A DNA stretch of 5,793 nt from M3007 sp040080915 (GCA_040080915.1 JBEBHD010000299.1:1-5793), one strand, 5' to 3'; positions 1 through 5,554 are shown, numbered from the stretch's first letter. Notes: generated by a model from the letters alone, not told the origin. A program made the numbers and translations.

Positions 1-61
1 CGCAATAGCAAAGGTGTAATATTTTTTCAATGAACTATTTATTTTGCTGCTTTTTTTATGA

Positions 62-98
62 CCTATTGCGTAAATCTGCGGCGGAGTTAGAGATTAAA
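62..98 (+). repeat. 37-bp direct repeat, copy 1
   Basis: This stretch begins CCTATTGCGTAA and ends GAGATTAAA. It matches 223-259 at 35 of 37 positions, 161 bp upstream; the two differences are A74 versus C235 and A93 versus T254. It lies right before the transposase-like fragment, whereas copy 2 overlaps that fragment's end. The first eight bases of the window (CGCAATAG) are the reverse complement of CTATTGCG in this repeat, so a third, inverted copy may run off the left edge. The AT-rich bases 9-61 in between show no gene. Confidence 0.85.
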
Positions 99-234
99 AA
101 AGTATTCTGTCAAAGACCTGTTGGAGCATCTTCAAGAAATACGCATGGTAAAAATTGACGAGCAATGGCACCGGGCAGAAATCATAAAATCTTCCCAGCA
201 GTTGCTCGACAAAATCAGTTTGCCTATTGCGTAA
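91..234 (+). pseudogene. Transposase-like C-terminal fragment
   Basis: An open plus-strand frame of 47 codons with no start of its own; it is preceded in frame by TAG at 88-90 and ends at TAA 232-234. The translation contains YSVKDLLEHLQEIRMVKI, then QWHRAEIIKSSQQLLDKI, and ends SLPIA. The amphipathic helix, the basic strand and the 'IRMVKI...W' pattern resemble the C-terminal tails of DDE transposases (IS4/IS1634-like). The family is recalled by pattern, not by search. No catalytic DDE residues are present, so this could only be the last part of a gene whose body is missing or lies elsewhere. The terminal motif at 254-269 follows it by 19 bp, as expected at the right end of an insertion sequence. 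It could instead be a small unrelated coding remnant. Confidence 0.42.
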
Positions 235-259
235 CTCTGCGGCGGAGTTAGAGTTTAAA
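223..259 (+). repeat. 37-bp direct repeat, copy 2
   Basis: Near-identical to 62-98. Here the repeat includes the last codons and stop of the transposase-like frame (CCT ATT GCG TAA at 223-234). It also contains a perfect 6-bp stem, TAACTC (232-237) with GAGTTA (245-250), around the loop TGCGGCG. This could be a weak terminator just after the stop. Copy 1 has lost one pair of this stem (A74). The last bases run straight into the 16-bp terminal motif. Confidence 0.85.
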
Positions 260-269
260 CACGCTCTAA
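254..269 (+). repeat. 16-bp element terminus TTTAAACACGCTCTAA
   Basis: These 16 bases recur exactly at 5692-5707 in the same orientation and at 5643-5658 in reverse complement, where they form the outer ends of a perfect hairpin. Position and orientation (outer end CTCTAA, downstream of a transposase-like tail) fit a terminal inverted repeat of an insertion sequence whose body lay to the left. TTAGAG at 248-253 and CTCTAA at 264-269 also form a 6-bp inverted repeat. The match is seen directly; calling it an IS end is inference. Confidence 0.6.
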
Positions 270-372
270 GCATTTCCCAAGCGAGAATAAATGTCTGGCA
301 GTCTGTTGGCTGCCCATTGCCCAAAACCTCGTAACATTGCCCCGCATTTCAAAACTACTACCTGCACCATTT

Positions 373-1224
373 ATGGAACAGTTGACCATGCCGGATTTTA
401 CCTCCGGTGCCATGTGGATCAGTCTGCTCACCCTCACGTTTTTGGAAATCGTGCTCGGGGTGGACAACATCATTTTTTTGTCCATCGTGTCGGCCAAACT
501 GCCGCAGGAAGACCAACCCAAGGCGCGCAACATCGGCTTGCTGCTGGCCATGGGCCTGCGCATCGTCTTGTTGTTTGCCTTGGTGTGGATCATTGGCATG
601 AACAAACCCTTGTTCAGCATTGACTTTTTGGGCCTCCACGGCGATGTCACCGGACAAGGGTTGATTTTGTTCCTCGGCGGCACGTTTTTGTTTTACAAGG
701 CTACCACAGAGATTCACCACAAATTGGAAGGCCCGCAGTCCGATGACGACCCGTCTGTGGGCAAGGGCAAAAAGGCTCTCAGTGCCGTCATCATACAGAT
801 CGCGCTCATCAACATCGTTTTTTCCTTCGACTCCATCCTCACCGCTGTGGGCCTGACTCAAGACCTGACCATCATGATCATCGCTGTGGTGGCATCCGTG
901 CTGGTGATGATGCTCTTCTCCGGGCCGGTCAGCGATTTTGTGAACAAGCACCCGACGGTGCAGATGCTCGGCATGGCGTTCTTGATCCTTATCGGCTTTT
1001 CGCTCGTCGCAGAGGCGGCGCACTTGGGGCATTTCATTGAGGGGTCGGTGCCGAAGGGGTACCTGTATTTTGCCATATTCTTCTCCCTTTTTGTGGAAAT
1101 GCTCAACATTCGCATGCGGAAAAAACGCGACCCGATCCAGTTGCACGGCTACGCCGAAACGGCTGTGCAGCGGGGCTTGCTGGATGATGTTGATGAAAAC
1201 GATGCCCCCAAGAAAAAACAATGA
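373..1224 (+). CDS. TerC family integral membrane protein
   Basis: A 283-residue polytopic inner-membrane protein of the TerC/Alx/YkoY family, whose members are linked to tellurite resistance and to Mn2+ export or metal loading of secreted proteins. Family signatures are visible: EIVLGVDNIIF at residues 25-35, with the acidic and Asp-Asn residues expected in the first membrane helix, and FSFDSILTAVGL with Asp153 in the matching helix of the second half. A hydrophilic cytoplasmic-type loop (HHKLEGPQSDDDPSVGKGKK) separates the two halves, and the C-terminal ~30 residues are polar and charged. ATG 373 is chosen because the family starts a few residues before a 'LLTLTFLEIVLG' helix. TTG 337 or ATG 388 are possible but less likely. 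The last four bases overlap the next gene (ATGA), so the two are probably cotranscribed. The substrate cannot be read from the sequence, and no yybP-ykoY-like manganese riboswitch is evident in the 103-bp leader. Confidence 0.93.
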   Translation: MEQLTMPDFTSGAMWISLLTLTFLEIVLGVDNIIFLSIVSAKLPQEDQPKARNIGLLLAMGLRIVLLFALVWIIGMNKPLFSIDFLGLHGDVTGQGLILFLGGTFLFYKATTEIHHKLEGPQSDDDPSVGKGKKALSAVIIQIALINIVFSFDSILTAVGLTQDLTIMIIAVVASVLVMMLFSGPVSDFVNKHPTVQMLGMAFLILIGFSLVAEAAHLGHFIEGSVPKGYLYFAIFFSLFVEMLNIRMRKKRDPIQLHGYAETAVQRGLLDDVDENDAPKKKQ

Positions 1225-2039
1225 CGATCAACCTGACCCGCAACATCGTTTTTTTCGATGTGGAAACGACCGGCCTCAACGTGGTGCGCGACCGCATCGT
1301 GCAAATTGCTTTGGTCAAGCTGTTCAAAAACGGCGACCCGCCCGCTGAGCTCAGCATGCTGGTGAATCCCGGCATCCCGATTTCCGAGGAGTCTATGGCC
1401 ATACACGGCATCACGCCCAAAGACTTGGCCAACAAGCCCACGTTTCAGCAAGTAGCCCAAAAAATCTGGGACTTCATCGGCGATGCCGACTTGGCTGGCT
1501 ACAATTCCAATCGTTTTGACGTGCCCATGCTCATGGAAGAATTTGCCCGTGTGGGCATGGAGTTCGACGTGAGCAAACGCCGACTTCTCGACGTGCAGCG
1601 CATTTTTTATAAAATGGAACCGCGGACCCTCAAGGCCGCCTACCGCCTCTATTGCGGTCAGGAACTCACCGATGCCCATGACGCACTGGCTGATGTGAAA
1701 GCTACCATCGAAGTGTTTCAGGGCCAACTGACCACTTACGACGGCAAAGACCTGCTTGACGAAGACGGCAACCTCGTGCCCGCCCCGATCAAAAATGACA
1801 TCCAGGCGTTACACGACTTCACCAACGACCTGAACTTCTTGGATGCGACCCAAAAAATCCGTGTATCACCTGACGGGACACCGATTTTTAACTTTGGCAA
1901 ATACAACGGCCAGCCGGTGAAGGAGGTGCTTGCCAAAGACAAGAACTACTACTTCTGGATTTTGGAAAAAGAGTTTTCTTCCCAGTTGAAACAGATCATG
2001 AAGCAGATCATGCGCGAGGTGGAGGCAGCAAAATCTTAG
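1221..2039 (+). CDS. DEDDh 3'-5' exonuclease (DnaQ/ExoX-like)
   Basis: A 272-residue nuclease predicted to remove nucleotides from DNA 3' ends. The DnaQ-like fold covers about residues 8-170. Exo I is FFDVETTG with Asp13 and Glu15, Exo II is NSNRFDVPML with Asp100, and Exo III is AHDALADV with His153 and Asp158. All five metal-binding/catalytic residues of the DEDDh class are present. After a linker, residues about 218-265 (FNFGKYNGQPVKEV, then YYFWILEKEF) match the small C-terminal domain of exodeoxyribonuclease X-like proteins ('FGK..G.....YL.W'). This makes it a stand-alone repair-type exonuclease rather than a polymerase III epsilon subunit. ATG 1221 overlaps the TerC stop as ATGA, which implies translational coupling. 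No functional link to TerC is known to me. The stop overlaps the convergent redoxin gene's stop. Confidence 0.93.
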   Translation: MTINLTRNIVFFDVETTGLNVVRDRIVQIALVKLFKNGDPPAELSMLVNPGIPISEESMAIHGITPKDLANKPTFQQVAQKIWDFIGDADLAGYNSNRFDVPMLMEEFARVGMEFDVSKRRLLDVQRIFYKMEPRTLKAAYRLYCGQELTDAHDALADVKATIEVFQGQLTTYDGKDLLDEDGNLVPAPIKNDIQALHDFTNDLNFLDATQKIRVSPDGTPIFNFGKYNGQPVKEVLAKDKNYYFWILEKEFSSQLKQIMKQIMREVEAAKS

Positions 2040-2671
2040 TTCAACGCAAACTTGTTCGAGCGAAAATAGGCTGGCTTAGGCTTTTTCCCCGCTTGTACGT
2101 CTGCCCCTTCGGGTACGGCGATCATTTGCTCCAGCCGATTGGGCACCGCGACGGCTTGCGGAAGGTTCCGTTGGAGCCGGTCCAGTTCTGCCTCCAAGTC
2201 GGCCATAGCGGTCTGGATGGAAGCCAAAGGCCGGTTGACGATCAATCGGATGATGCCTTCGGGGTCAATGATGTACAGGAGCCGGTGGTTGGGGGGCACA
2301 ATCCGGCGGCTTGGCGACATACCGTAGAGCGCTGAGATTCGGTTGTCGCGGTCTTCGATGACCGGTGCTTTGAGGAAAATCCCGATGTAGCGCCGTACCA
2401 CGTCGGTCCAGTCGCTTTGTCGGGCCGACTGGTTGGAGAGCGCCAGCAGTTTGGCGTTGCGTTCCTGCAGCCAGCGTTCTTTCATAGCCAAAAAATTGGA
2501 GTACATCCGCCAAGCAGAGGTGAAATTGGCCGGGTGGGCAAAAAAAACGCACCACGAGCCTTTGCTGAACTCGGGAAAACGCACCATTCCCTTTTCAGTC
2601 AAAACTTCGAAGGGCGGCGCCATGTCGCCAACCTGGGGCAATTGGATTTGTTCCGATGACTTCGCGGCCAT
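2036..2671 (-). CDS. Peroxiredoxin homologue lacking peroxidatic Cys
   Basis: A 211-residue protein with the full length and order of the 1-Cys (Prx6-type) peroxiredoxin/AhpC-TSA fold. GDMAPPFEV lies near the N-terminus, SWCVFFAHPANFTSAW at 39-54, LLALSNQ at 75-81, APVIEDRD at 102-109, HRLLYIIDPEGIIR around 129-142, and a C-terminal dimerisation-type domain ends near PNRLEQMIAVPEGADV. Active enzymes read HPADFTPVCTTE. Here the invariant peroxidatic Cys position is Trp54 (TGG, bases 2512-2510) and the following TTE is RMY. His46, Pro47, Thr51 and the conserved Arg130 remain. The only cysteine is Cys41, which is not at the catalytic position. Peroxidase activity by the normal mechanism is therefore unlikely; a binding, sensing or structural role is possible but unknown. 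ATG 2671 is preferred over in-frame TTG 2689 because a promoter-like element at 2700-2707 would leave a short leader. Its TAA overlaps the exonuclease stop. Confidence 0.88.
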   Translation of the reverse strand: MAAKSSEQIQLPQVGDMAPPFEVLTEKGMVRFPEFSKGSWCVFFAHPANFTSAWRMYSNFLAMKERWLQERNAKLLALSNQSARQSDWTDVVRRYIGIFLKAPVIEDRDNRISALYGMSPSRRIVPPNHRLLYIIDPEGIIRLIVNRPLASIQTAMADLEAELDRLQRNLPQAVAVPNRLEQMIAVPEGADVQAGKKPKPAYFRSNKFALN

Positions 2672-2699
2672 GTGTTGCTTCGCTTTCAATTTGAGCGGT

Positions 2700-2733
2700 C
2701 AAAAATAGCCGGTTTTTTTGGAAACCAATCAAG
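2700..2733 (-). promoter_or_regulatory. Candidate Bacteroidota promoter for the redoxin gene
   Basis: On the minus strand TATTTTTG (2707-2700) matches the Bacteroidota -7 consensus TAnnTTTG exactly. The -33 candidates match TTTG at 3 of 4 bases: ATTG (2729-2726, 18-bp spacer) or CTTG (2733-2730, 22-bp spacer). Transcription would start around 2690-2695, giving a leader of about 20-25 nt before ATG 2671. Consensus match only. Confidence 0.45.
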
Positions 2734-2778
2734 CGTTTTTCTGAAAACGGCCAGTATTCTATTTGCTGGGCACGTGAG

Positions 2779-2796
2779 TATGTGCCTGAGCACATA
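2779..2796. repeat. 18-bp palindrome in divergent promoter region
   Basis: TATGTGC (2779-2785) and GCACATA (2790-2796) form a perfect 7-bp inverted repeat around CTGA. It covers the -33 position and spacer of the promoter for the 2818 gene. A second small palindrome, CACGTG, lies at 2771-2776. The symmetry and position suit a dimeric repressor operator; no regulator is encoded nearby, so this is inference. Confidence 0.4.
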
Positions 2797-2811
2797 TTCG
2801 CCCTACCTTTG
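2781..2811 (+). promoter_or_regulatory. Candidate Bacteroidota promoter, near-leaderless
   Basis: TACCTTTG at 2804-2811 matches TAnnTTTG exactly. TGTG at 2781-2784 matches the -33 TTTG at 3 of 4 bases with a 19-bp spacer, within the normal range. The start codon at 2818 is only 6 bases after the -7 element, so the transcript should begin at or within a few bases of the ATG. This supports ATG 2818 over the upstream in-frame GTG 2782, which would lie inside the promoter. Confidence 0.55.
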
Positions 2812-2817
2812 CAGGCC

Positions 2818-3159
2818 ATGTCGAGCGAACTTTTGAAACAAACAACGGACCTCGTGCAGGTGCCATTCGAGCTGGAAAACGCTGTGCCGCCTGCCACTGA
2901 GGCGGAACTGCTCGCACTCTTGGCCGACCGCGTGGCCGATATGCTGGAGCGTCGGCCAGAATACCTGATGAGCCTGCTCTACCGGTTGGACGTGCTCGAA
3001 AAAAAAATTCGCCCCGTCATGCAGCCCGATGCGCCGGAGCCAGCCAACTGGGGCCTCGCCCGGCTCATCCTCGAACGCCAAAAACAACGCATAGAGACCA
3101 AACGAACCATTAAACCCAAACCATTAGAGGGCATGGAAGGTTGGGAATGGGATAAATAA
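2818..3159 (+). CDS. Small conserved-looking helical protein, function unknown
   Basis: A 113-residue soluble protein with no signal peptide, membrane segment or cysteine. The middle is strongly helical and amphipathic. Residues 28-44 (EAELLALLADRVADMLE) lead into RRPEYLMSLLYRLDVLEKKI at 45-64. A second helix, GLARLILERQKQRIETKR, covers 79-96, and the basic/aromatic tail ends EGMEGWEWDK. The 'LLYRLDV.E.K' and 'LARLI..RQ..R' pattern resembles a small hypothetical protein I believe recurs across Bacteroidota, but I know of no assigned function. Codon use looks like that of its neighbours. ATG 2818 lies directly behind a TACCTTTG element, so the mRNA may be nearly leaderless. It is divergent from the redoxin homologue and convergent with the nucleoid-associated gene, with 21 bp between their stops. 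Confidence 0.82.
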   Translation: MSSELLKQTTDLVQVPFELENAVPPATEAELLALLADRVADMLERRPEYLMSLLYRLDVLEKKIRPVMQPDAPEPANWGLARLILERQKQRIETKRTIKPKPLEGMEGWEWDK

Positions 3160-3180
3160 AGGTTTCCGGCGGCAGCCCTT

Positions 3181-4230
3181 TCACTCCTCGTCATCAAAAA
3201 ACACCTTGTAATATTTCTTCCCTTTGTCGTCATCGAAGCCTCGCTCAATGAGATCGCGGCGGCCATGTACGTAGATGTGGAAGTTCTTGTCCAACTTGAT
3301 AACGCTCTTGAGCACGCGAAACTCTTTTTTCACGGCAGGCTGGCTAATGTCGAATTTGTCCTCCAGAGGTACGGCATAGGCACGTGCGTATTCGTCGCGG
3401 TATTCTTTAAACGCCTCCTGTTGCTCTACTTCCGGGAAGAGTGTTTTGGCAAAATCTTCCACCTCAAAGTGTTCATTTTCTTTGAAATACAACCCGGAGC
3501 GGTACAGGGCATCCAGTTGGTCGGTGCGGTCGAGGCCAAACTTGTGCGGCAGTTTTTCGTGGATAAACTCGCTGGACAGGCTGATGTAGTGCCGGGTATT
3601 GAAATAGTTGTCTTCGATGGGTCGCAGGCGCAGGAACTCGTCTTTCCAGAACGAGCGCTCGTCCTTTTTGGTCACGGAATCCACGGCACAGACGCGATAG
3701 CCCTCCGCTTCGTCGAGGTTGAAAATGAGGGCGGCGGTTTCGAGTTTGCCGGTGGCGATGCCTTCCAGTACGTTGAGTGTGTATGTTTCAGCGGTGCGCT
3801 CCACTTTGAGGTAGGAGTCTTTGGTCTGAATTTTCCACAGGCCAATGGCGCTTGTCGGTTCACCAGCCAGCAGCAGATCGTCGAAGTAAGCCACGAGGAA
3901 CTCACCGCCCTGTACCTTGGGGTTTTCGCAGTGTTCGTACAGTAATCCAGCCAGCCGAGCGGCCTCTTCGGGCAGGGTTTCCGGGTCTTGGAACACACCG
4001 AGGCAGCTCTGGTACGCGAGGTGGTTGCTCACGTCTTCCTCATGGAAGAAGTAGAAAAACTCGGCGTTTTTTTCAAAGGGCTTGAGGAACGTGCTGATGA
4101 GCAGTTCGTGTGCCACGTCGTGTACGGGTACAAGGGTCTGTTTGGGAATGTTGACCCCTTCGTAACGGGCTTTGTTGCCCACCCAGGCAATGGCTAAGCG
4201 GCGCAGGTTGGCAGATGCGATGTCGAGCAT
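3181..4230 (-). CDS. Nucleoid-associated protein, NA37/YejK family
   Basis: A 349-residue cytoplasmic protein of the 37-kDa nucleoid-associated family (E. coli YejK/NdpA type, usually about 335 residues), whose members associate with the nucleoid. The start MLDIASANLRRLAIAWVGNK fits the family opening, with VGNK at 17-20. Further along come FLKPFEKNAEFFYFFHEEDV, GGEFLVAYFDDLLLAGE, AIGLWKIQTKDSYLKVE, RSFWKDEFLRL and a late DKFDISQPAVKKEFRVLKSVIKL segment. The C-terminal block KLDKNFHIYVHG (312-323), then GFDDDKGKKYYKVFF, is the most recognisable and matches Bacteroidota members I remember. ATG 4230 is chosen because the family begins 'M.D...A....L....VGNK'; an in-frame GTG at 4284 would add 18 unrelated residues. 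The gene looks intact. Its exact role in Bacteroidota is not established. Confidence 0.93.
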   Translation of the reverse strand: MLDIASANLRRLAIAWVGNKARYEGVNIPKQTLVPVHDVAHELLISTFLKPFEKNAEFFYFFHEEDVSNHLAYQSCLGVFQDPETLPEEAARLAGLLYEHCENPKVQGGEFLVAYFDDLLLAGEPTSAIGLWKIQTKDSYLKVERTAETYTLNVLEGIATGKLETAALIFNLDEAEGYRVCAVDSVTKKDERSFWKDEFLRLRPIEDNYFNTRHYISLSSEFIHEKLPHKFGLDRTDQLDALYRSGLYFKENEHFEVEDFAKTLFPEVEQQEAFKEYRDEYARAYAVPLEDKFDISQPAVKKEFRVLKSVIKLDKNFHIYVHGRRDLIERGFDDDKGKKYYKVFFDDEE

Positions 4231-4241
4231 TTTTTTGAGAC

Positions 4242-4275
4242 GGTTTCTGGTTAGAAAGTTAGAGGGTTTCTGGTT
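4242..4275 (-). repeat. 11-bp tandem-phased direct repeats upstream of nucleoid gene
   Basis: GGTTTCTGGTT occurs at 4242-4252 and again at 4265-4275, 23 bp apart start to start, about two helical turns. On the minus strand the two AACCAGAAACC copies flank TAACTTTC (4261-4254), one base from the TAnnTTTG -7 consensus. TTTG at 4289-4286 is a possible -33, but its 24-bp spacer is long. The arrangement resembles a regulator site over a promoter 12 bp or more before ATG 4230. Low confidence in function; the repeat itself is exact. Confidence 0.35.
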
Positions 4276-4524
4276 GGCAGGCACTCAAAATCGAGGGCAA
4301 GAAAGCGGTTTTTTGGCAAATACTAAACACTGTTGTCGGCAGCACGCACTTTTGAGCACCACTTTTATGGTAATTGTTCATTTCTTTTTGGAGCGGCACA
4401 GTTTTTGGAAAAAGCGGTCAGTTGCTTGAGCAAGCATATAATCCGAAGCGTTGCATCCTGCCGACCGGGACGACGGGCTCGTCCAGTTCGAGTATCATCA
4501 CAAAACGGCAACACGCATATCATC
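4276..4524. other. Gene-poor intergenic stretch
   Basis: I find no convincing gene of normal length here. Visible items are a 14-bp inverted repeat, TGCTTG (4423-4428) with CAAGCA (4431-4436), followed at 4437-4442 by TATAAT, and a 25-codon frame from TTG 4451 to TGA 4528. That frame reads HPADRDDGLVQFEYHH and overlaps the next gene as ATGA. The TATAAT resembles a general -10 box, but no matching -35 is visible. The open frame entering 4525 from upstream has unusual composition and is not treated as coding. Confidence 0.5.
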
Positions 4525-4962
4525 ATGACCGATTACGCAATTGGCGTTCAGCCGCTCCAAGGCATGGAGCGAGCCGCCACCGACCTTCCTTTCCTGCACA
4601 CCAACGTTGAGTTTGGTGTGCTTCAAATTGACGGCAGCTGCCTCCACATCGGCATCTGCCGGATCACCACCACACACTGTTACAACGTTTCTCAAAAACG
4701 TTCACCAGCACGGCGTTGCCCTGTGGCAGAGGCCGAACTCAGTGTGGGTGCCAACGGGCGCTTGCGAGCCTTTTTCCCAAAATCAGGTATGCTGCCCTGC
4801 ACAGAGCGGGCTTTTTTTAACCGACGGGTTTTCCCGGTTCCGGTTCCGCATGTGCTGCCCGAATTCGTGCAGGCGGGTTTGCCCGAACTGAAGGGCGGCA
4901 TTATCCCGGCCGGGCTGTATCCAGTCCGCCCCAGTGTGGGCGGGTATTGGATTGAGTTTTGA
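4525..4962 (+). CDS. Cysteine-rich hypothetical protein
   Basis: A 145-residue protein I do not recognise. It begins MTDYAIGVQPLQGMERAATD and has no signal peptide or membrane helix. It has five cysteines (39, 45, 52, 65, 92); Cys39/Cys45/Cys52 near His41 and His51 could suggest a metal site, but no known zinc motif is matched. A basic patch SQKRSPARRC lies at 56-65. The C-terminal part is proline- and glycine-rich (FPVPVPHVLPEFVQAGLPEL, then GGIIPAGLYPVRPSVGGYWIEF), a beta-rich ending reminiscent of small globular domains. ATG 4525 is chosen because composition upstream changes and this ATG follows AT-richer DNA; the same frame is open back to 4333. A terminator-like stem follows 14 bp after the stop, so the gene may end its own transcript. 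Confidence 0.6.
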   Translation: MTDYAIGVQPLQGMERAATDLPFLHTNVEFGVLQIDGSCLHIGICRITTTHCYNVSQKRSPARRCPVAEAELSVGANGRLRAFFPKSGMLPCTERAFFNRRVFPVPVPHVLPEFVQAGLPELKGGIIPAGLYPVRPSVGGYWIEF

Positions 4963-4975
4963 CTTGGTGCAACCC

Positions 4976-5018
4976 GCGTAGGGCGTGCCGCGTCATGCCC
5001 TGCGTACCAGTTTATTTT
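4976..5018 (+). terminator. Candidate intrinsic terminator
   Basis: CGTAGGGCGTG (4977-4987) pairs with CATGCCCTGCG (4994-5004) over 11 bp, including two G-U wobbles, with a 6-nt loop CCGCGT and one more possible G-U at 4976/5005. The T-rich TTTATTTT follows at 5011-5018, a few bases further than in a classical terminator. It lies 14 bp after the stop of the 4525 gene and just before the lipoprotein ATG, so it could equally act as a leader structure for the latter. Confidence 0.42.
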
Positions 5019-5023
5019 CGACG

Positions 5024-5554
5024 ATGCACACACGCTTTACGGTTTTTGGCCTTGCAGCCCTTTATCTCCTCGGTTTTGTCAGCTGCAAAAAAGACGATAT
5101 TTCGCCGGGCTTCGACATGCTTTACCAACAGGAATTTTTCATCCCTGCGGGCATTGGACCGTTCGTGACACATCATTTTTATTTGAAAAATATCACCACA
5201 CGTTACCAGACGCTGTTGAGCCAATCAGGCAAAACCGCCGAGGAGATCGTAGCGATATTGCCCGTCCAGGCATCCATATCGGGTATTTTCGGTGATGCCA
5301 ACTTTGCCCTCGTGGAGGAGGCTTCCCTGCGGGTTTACCAAGAAAGCGACCCAACAGGTTTTATAGAAGTAGCCTATCGGTTTCCCACGCCCATCGAACC
5401 GAGCAACACGCTCGACCTGATCCCGTCGCAGGCCAATGCCAAAAAAATCATGACGCAAGACCGTTTTAGCATTGATTTAGCCCTGCGCCTGCGCGGTACC
5501 ACTACCGACGAAACGCCCGTACGGCTGAGCCTACAGATGAAGGCTACGTATTGA
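5024..5554 (+). CDS. Predicted surface-exposed lipoprotein, function unknown
   Basis: A 176-residue protein with a lipoprotein signal peptide: basic start MHTRF, hydrophobic core VFGLAALYLLGF, and lipobox FVSC with the lipidated cysteine at residue 21. The residues after it are KKDD, matching the K-(D/E)2-type lipoprotein export signal described in Capnocytophaga and Flavobacterium. Outer-membrane, outward-facing location is therefore likely. The mature part (FDMLYQQEFFIPAGIGPFVTHHF..., later ASLRVYQES and FSIDLALRLRGTTTDETPVRLSLQMKA) looks beta-strand rich, like small Bacteroidota lipoproteins, but I cannot name a family. ATG 5024 is used because it gives a normal-length signal peptide; the in-frame start near 4985 would put 13 unrelated residues in front. 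TATTTTCG at 5013-5020 resembles a -7 element with one mismatch but is too close to the ATG to be convincing. Confidence 0.85.
   Translation: MHTRFTVFGLAALYLLGFVSCKKDDISPGFDMLYQQEFFIPAGIGPFVTHHFYLKNITTRYQTLLSQSGKTAEEIVAILPVQASISGIFGDANFALVEEASLRVYQESDPTGFIEVAYRFPTPIEPSNTLDLIPSQANAKKIMTQDRFSIDLALRLRGTTTDETPVRLSLQMKATY

Noticed and set aside
62..259. CRISPR array
   Set aside because: Only two repeat copies with a 124-bp gap that encodes a protein-like fragment; the spacing and content fit mobile-element debris, and no cas gene is present.
270..372. Manganese (yybP-ykoY) riboswitch before terC
   Set aside because: Such leaders precede many terC-like genes, but this 103-bp leader shows no paired helices or conserved loop sequence of that type. 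TAACATTG at 332-339 is only a weak promoter-like match.
358..1221. Long antisense open frame (287 codons) under TerC
   Set aside because: Its translation is His/Gln/Arg-rich with no family features, while the opposite strand encodes an unmistakable TerC protein; it is a mirror of that gene's codon bias.
3153..3186. Bidirectional terminator between the convergent genes
   Set aside because: AAAGG and CCTTT can pair, but with a 14-nt loop, only five weak pairs and no T-run; too weak to call.
3265..3945. 226-codon plus-strand frame opposite the nucleoid-associated gene
   Set aside because: Valine/phenylalanine-rich mirror of a clearly recognisable NA37-family gene, with no promoter or family match.
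4333..4524. Possible 64-residue N-terminal extension of the 4525 gene
   Set aside because: The extension (MSAARTFEHHFYGNCSFLFG...) has composition typical of untranslated DNA and its start lies in the gene-poor region without any signal.
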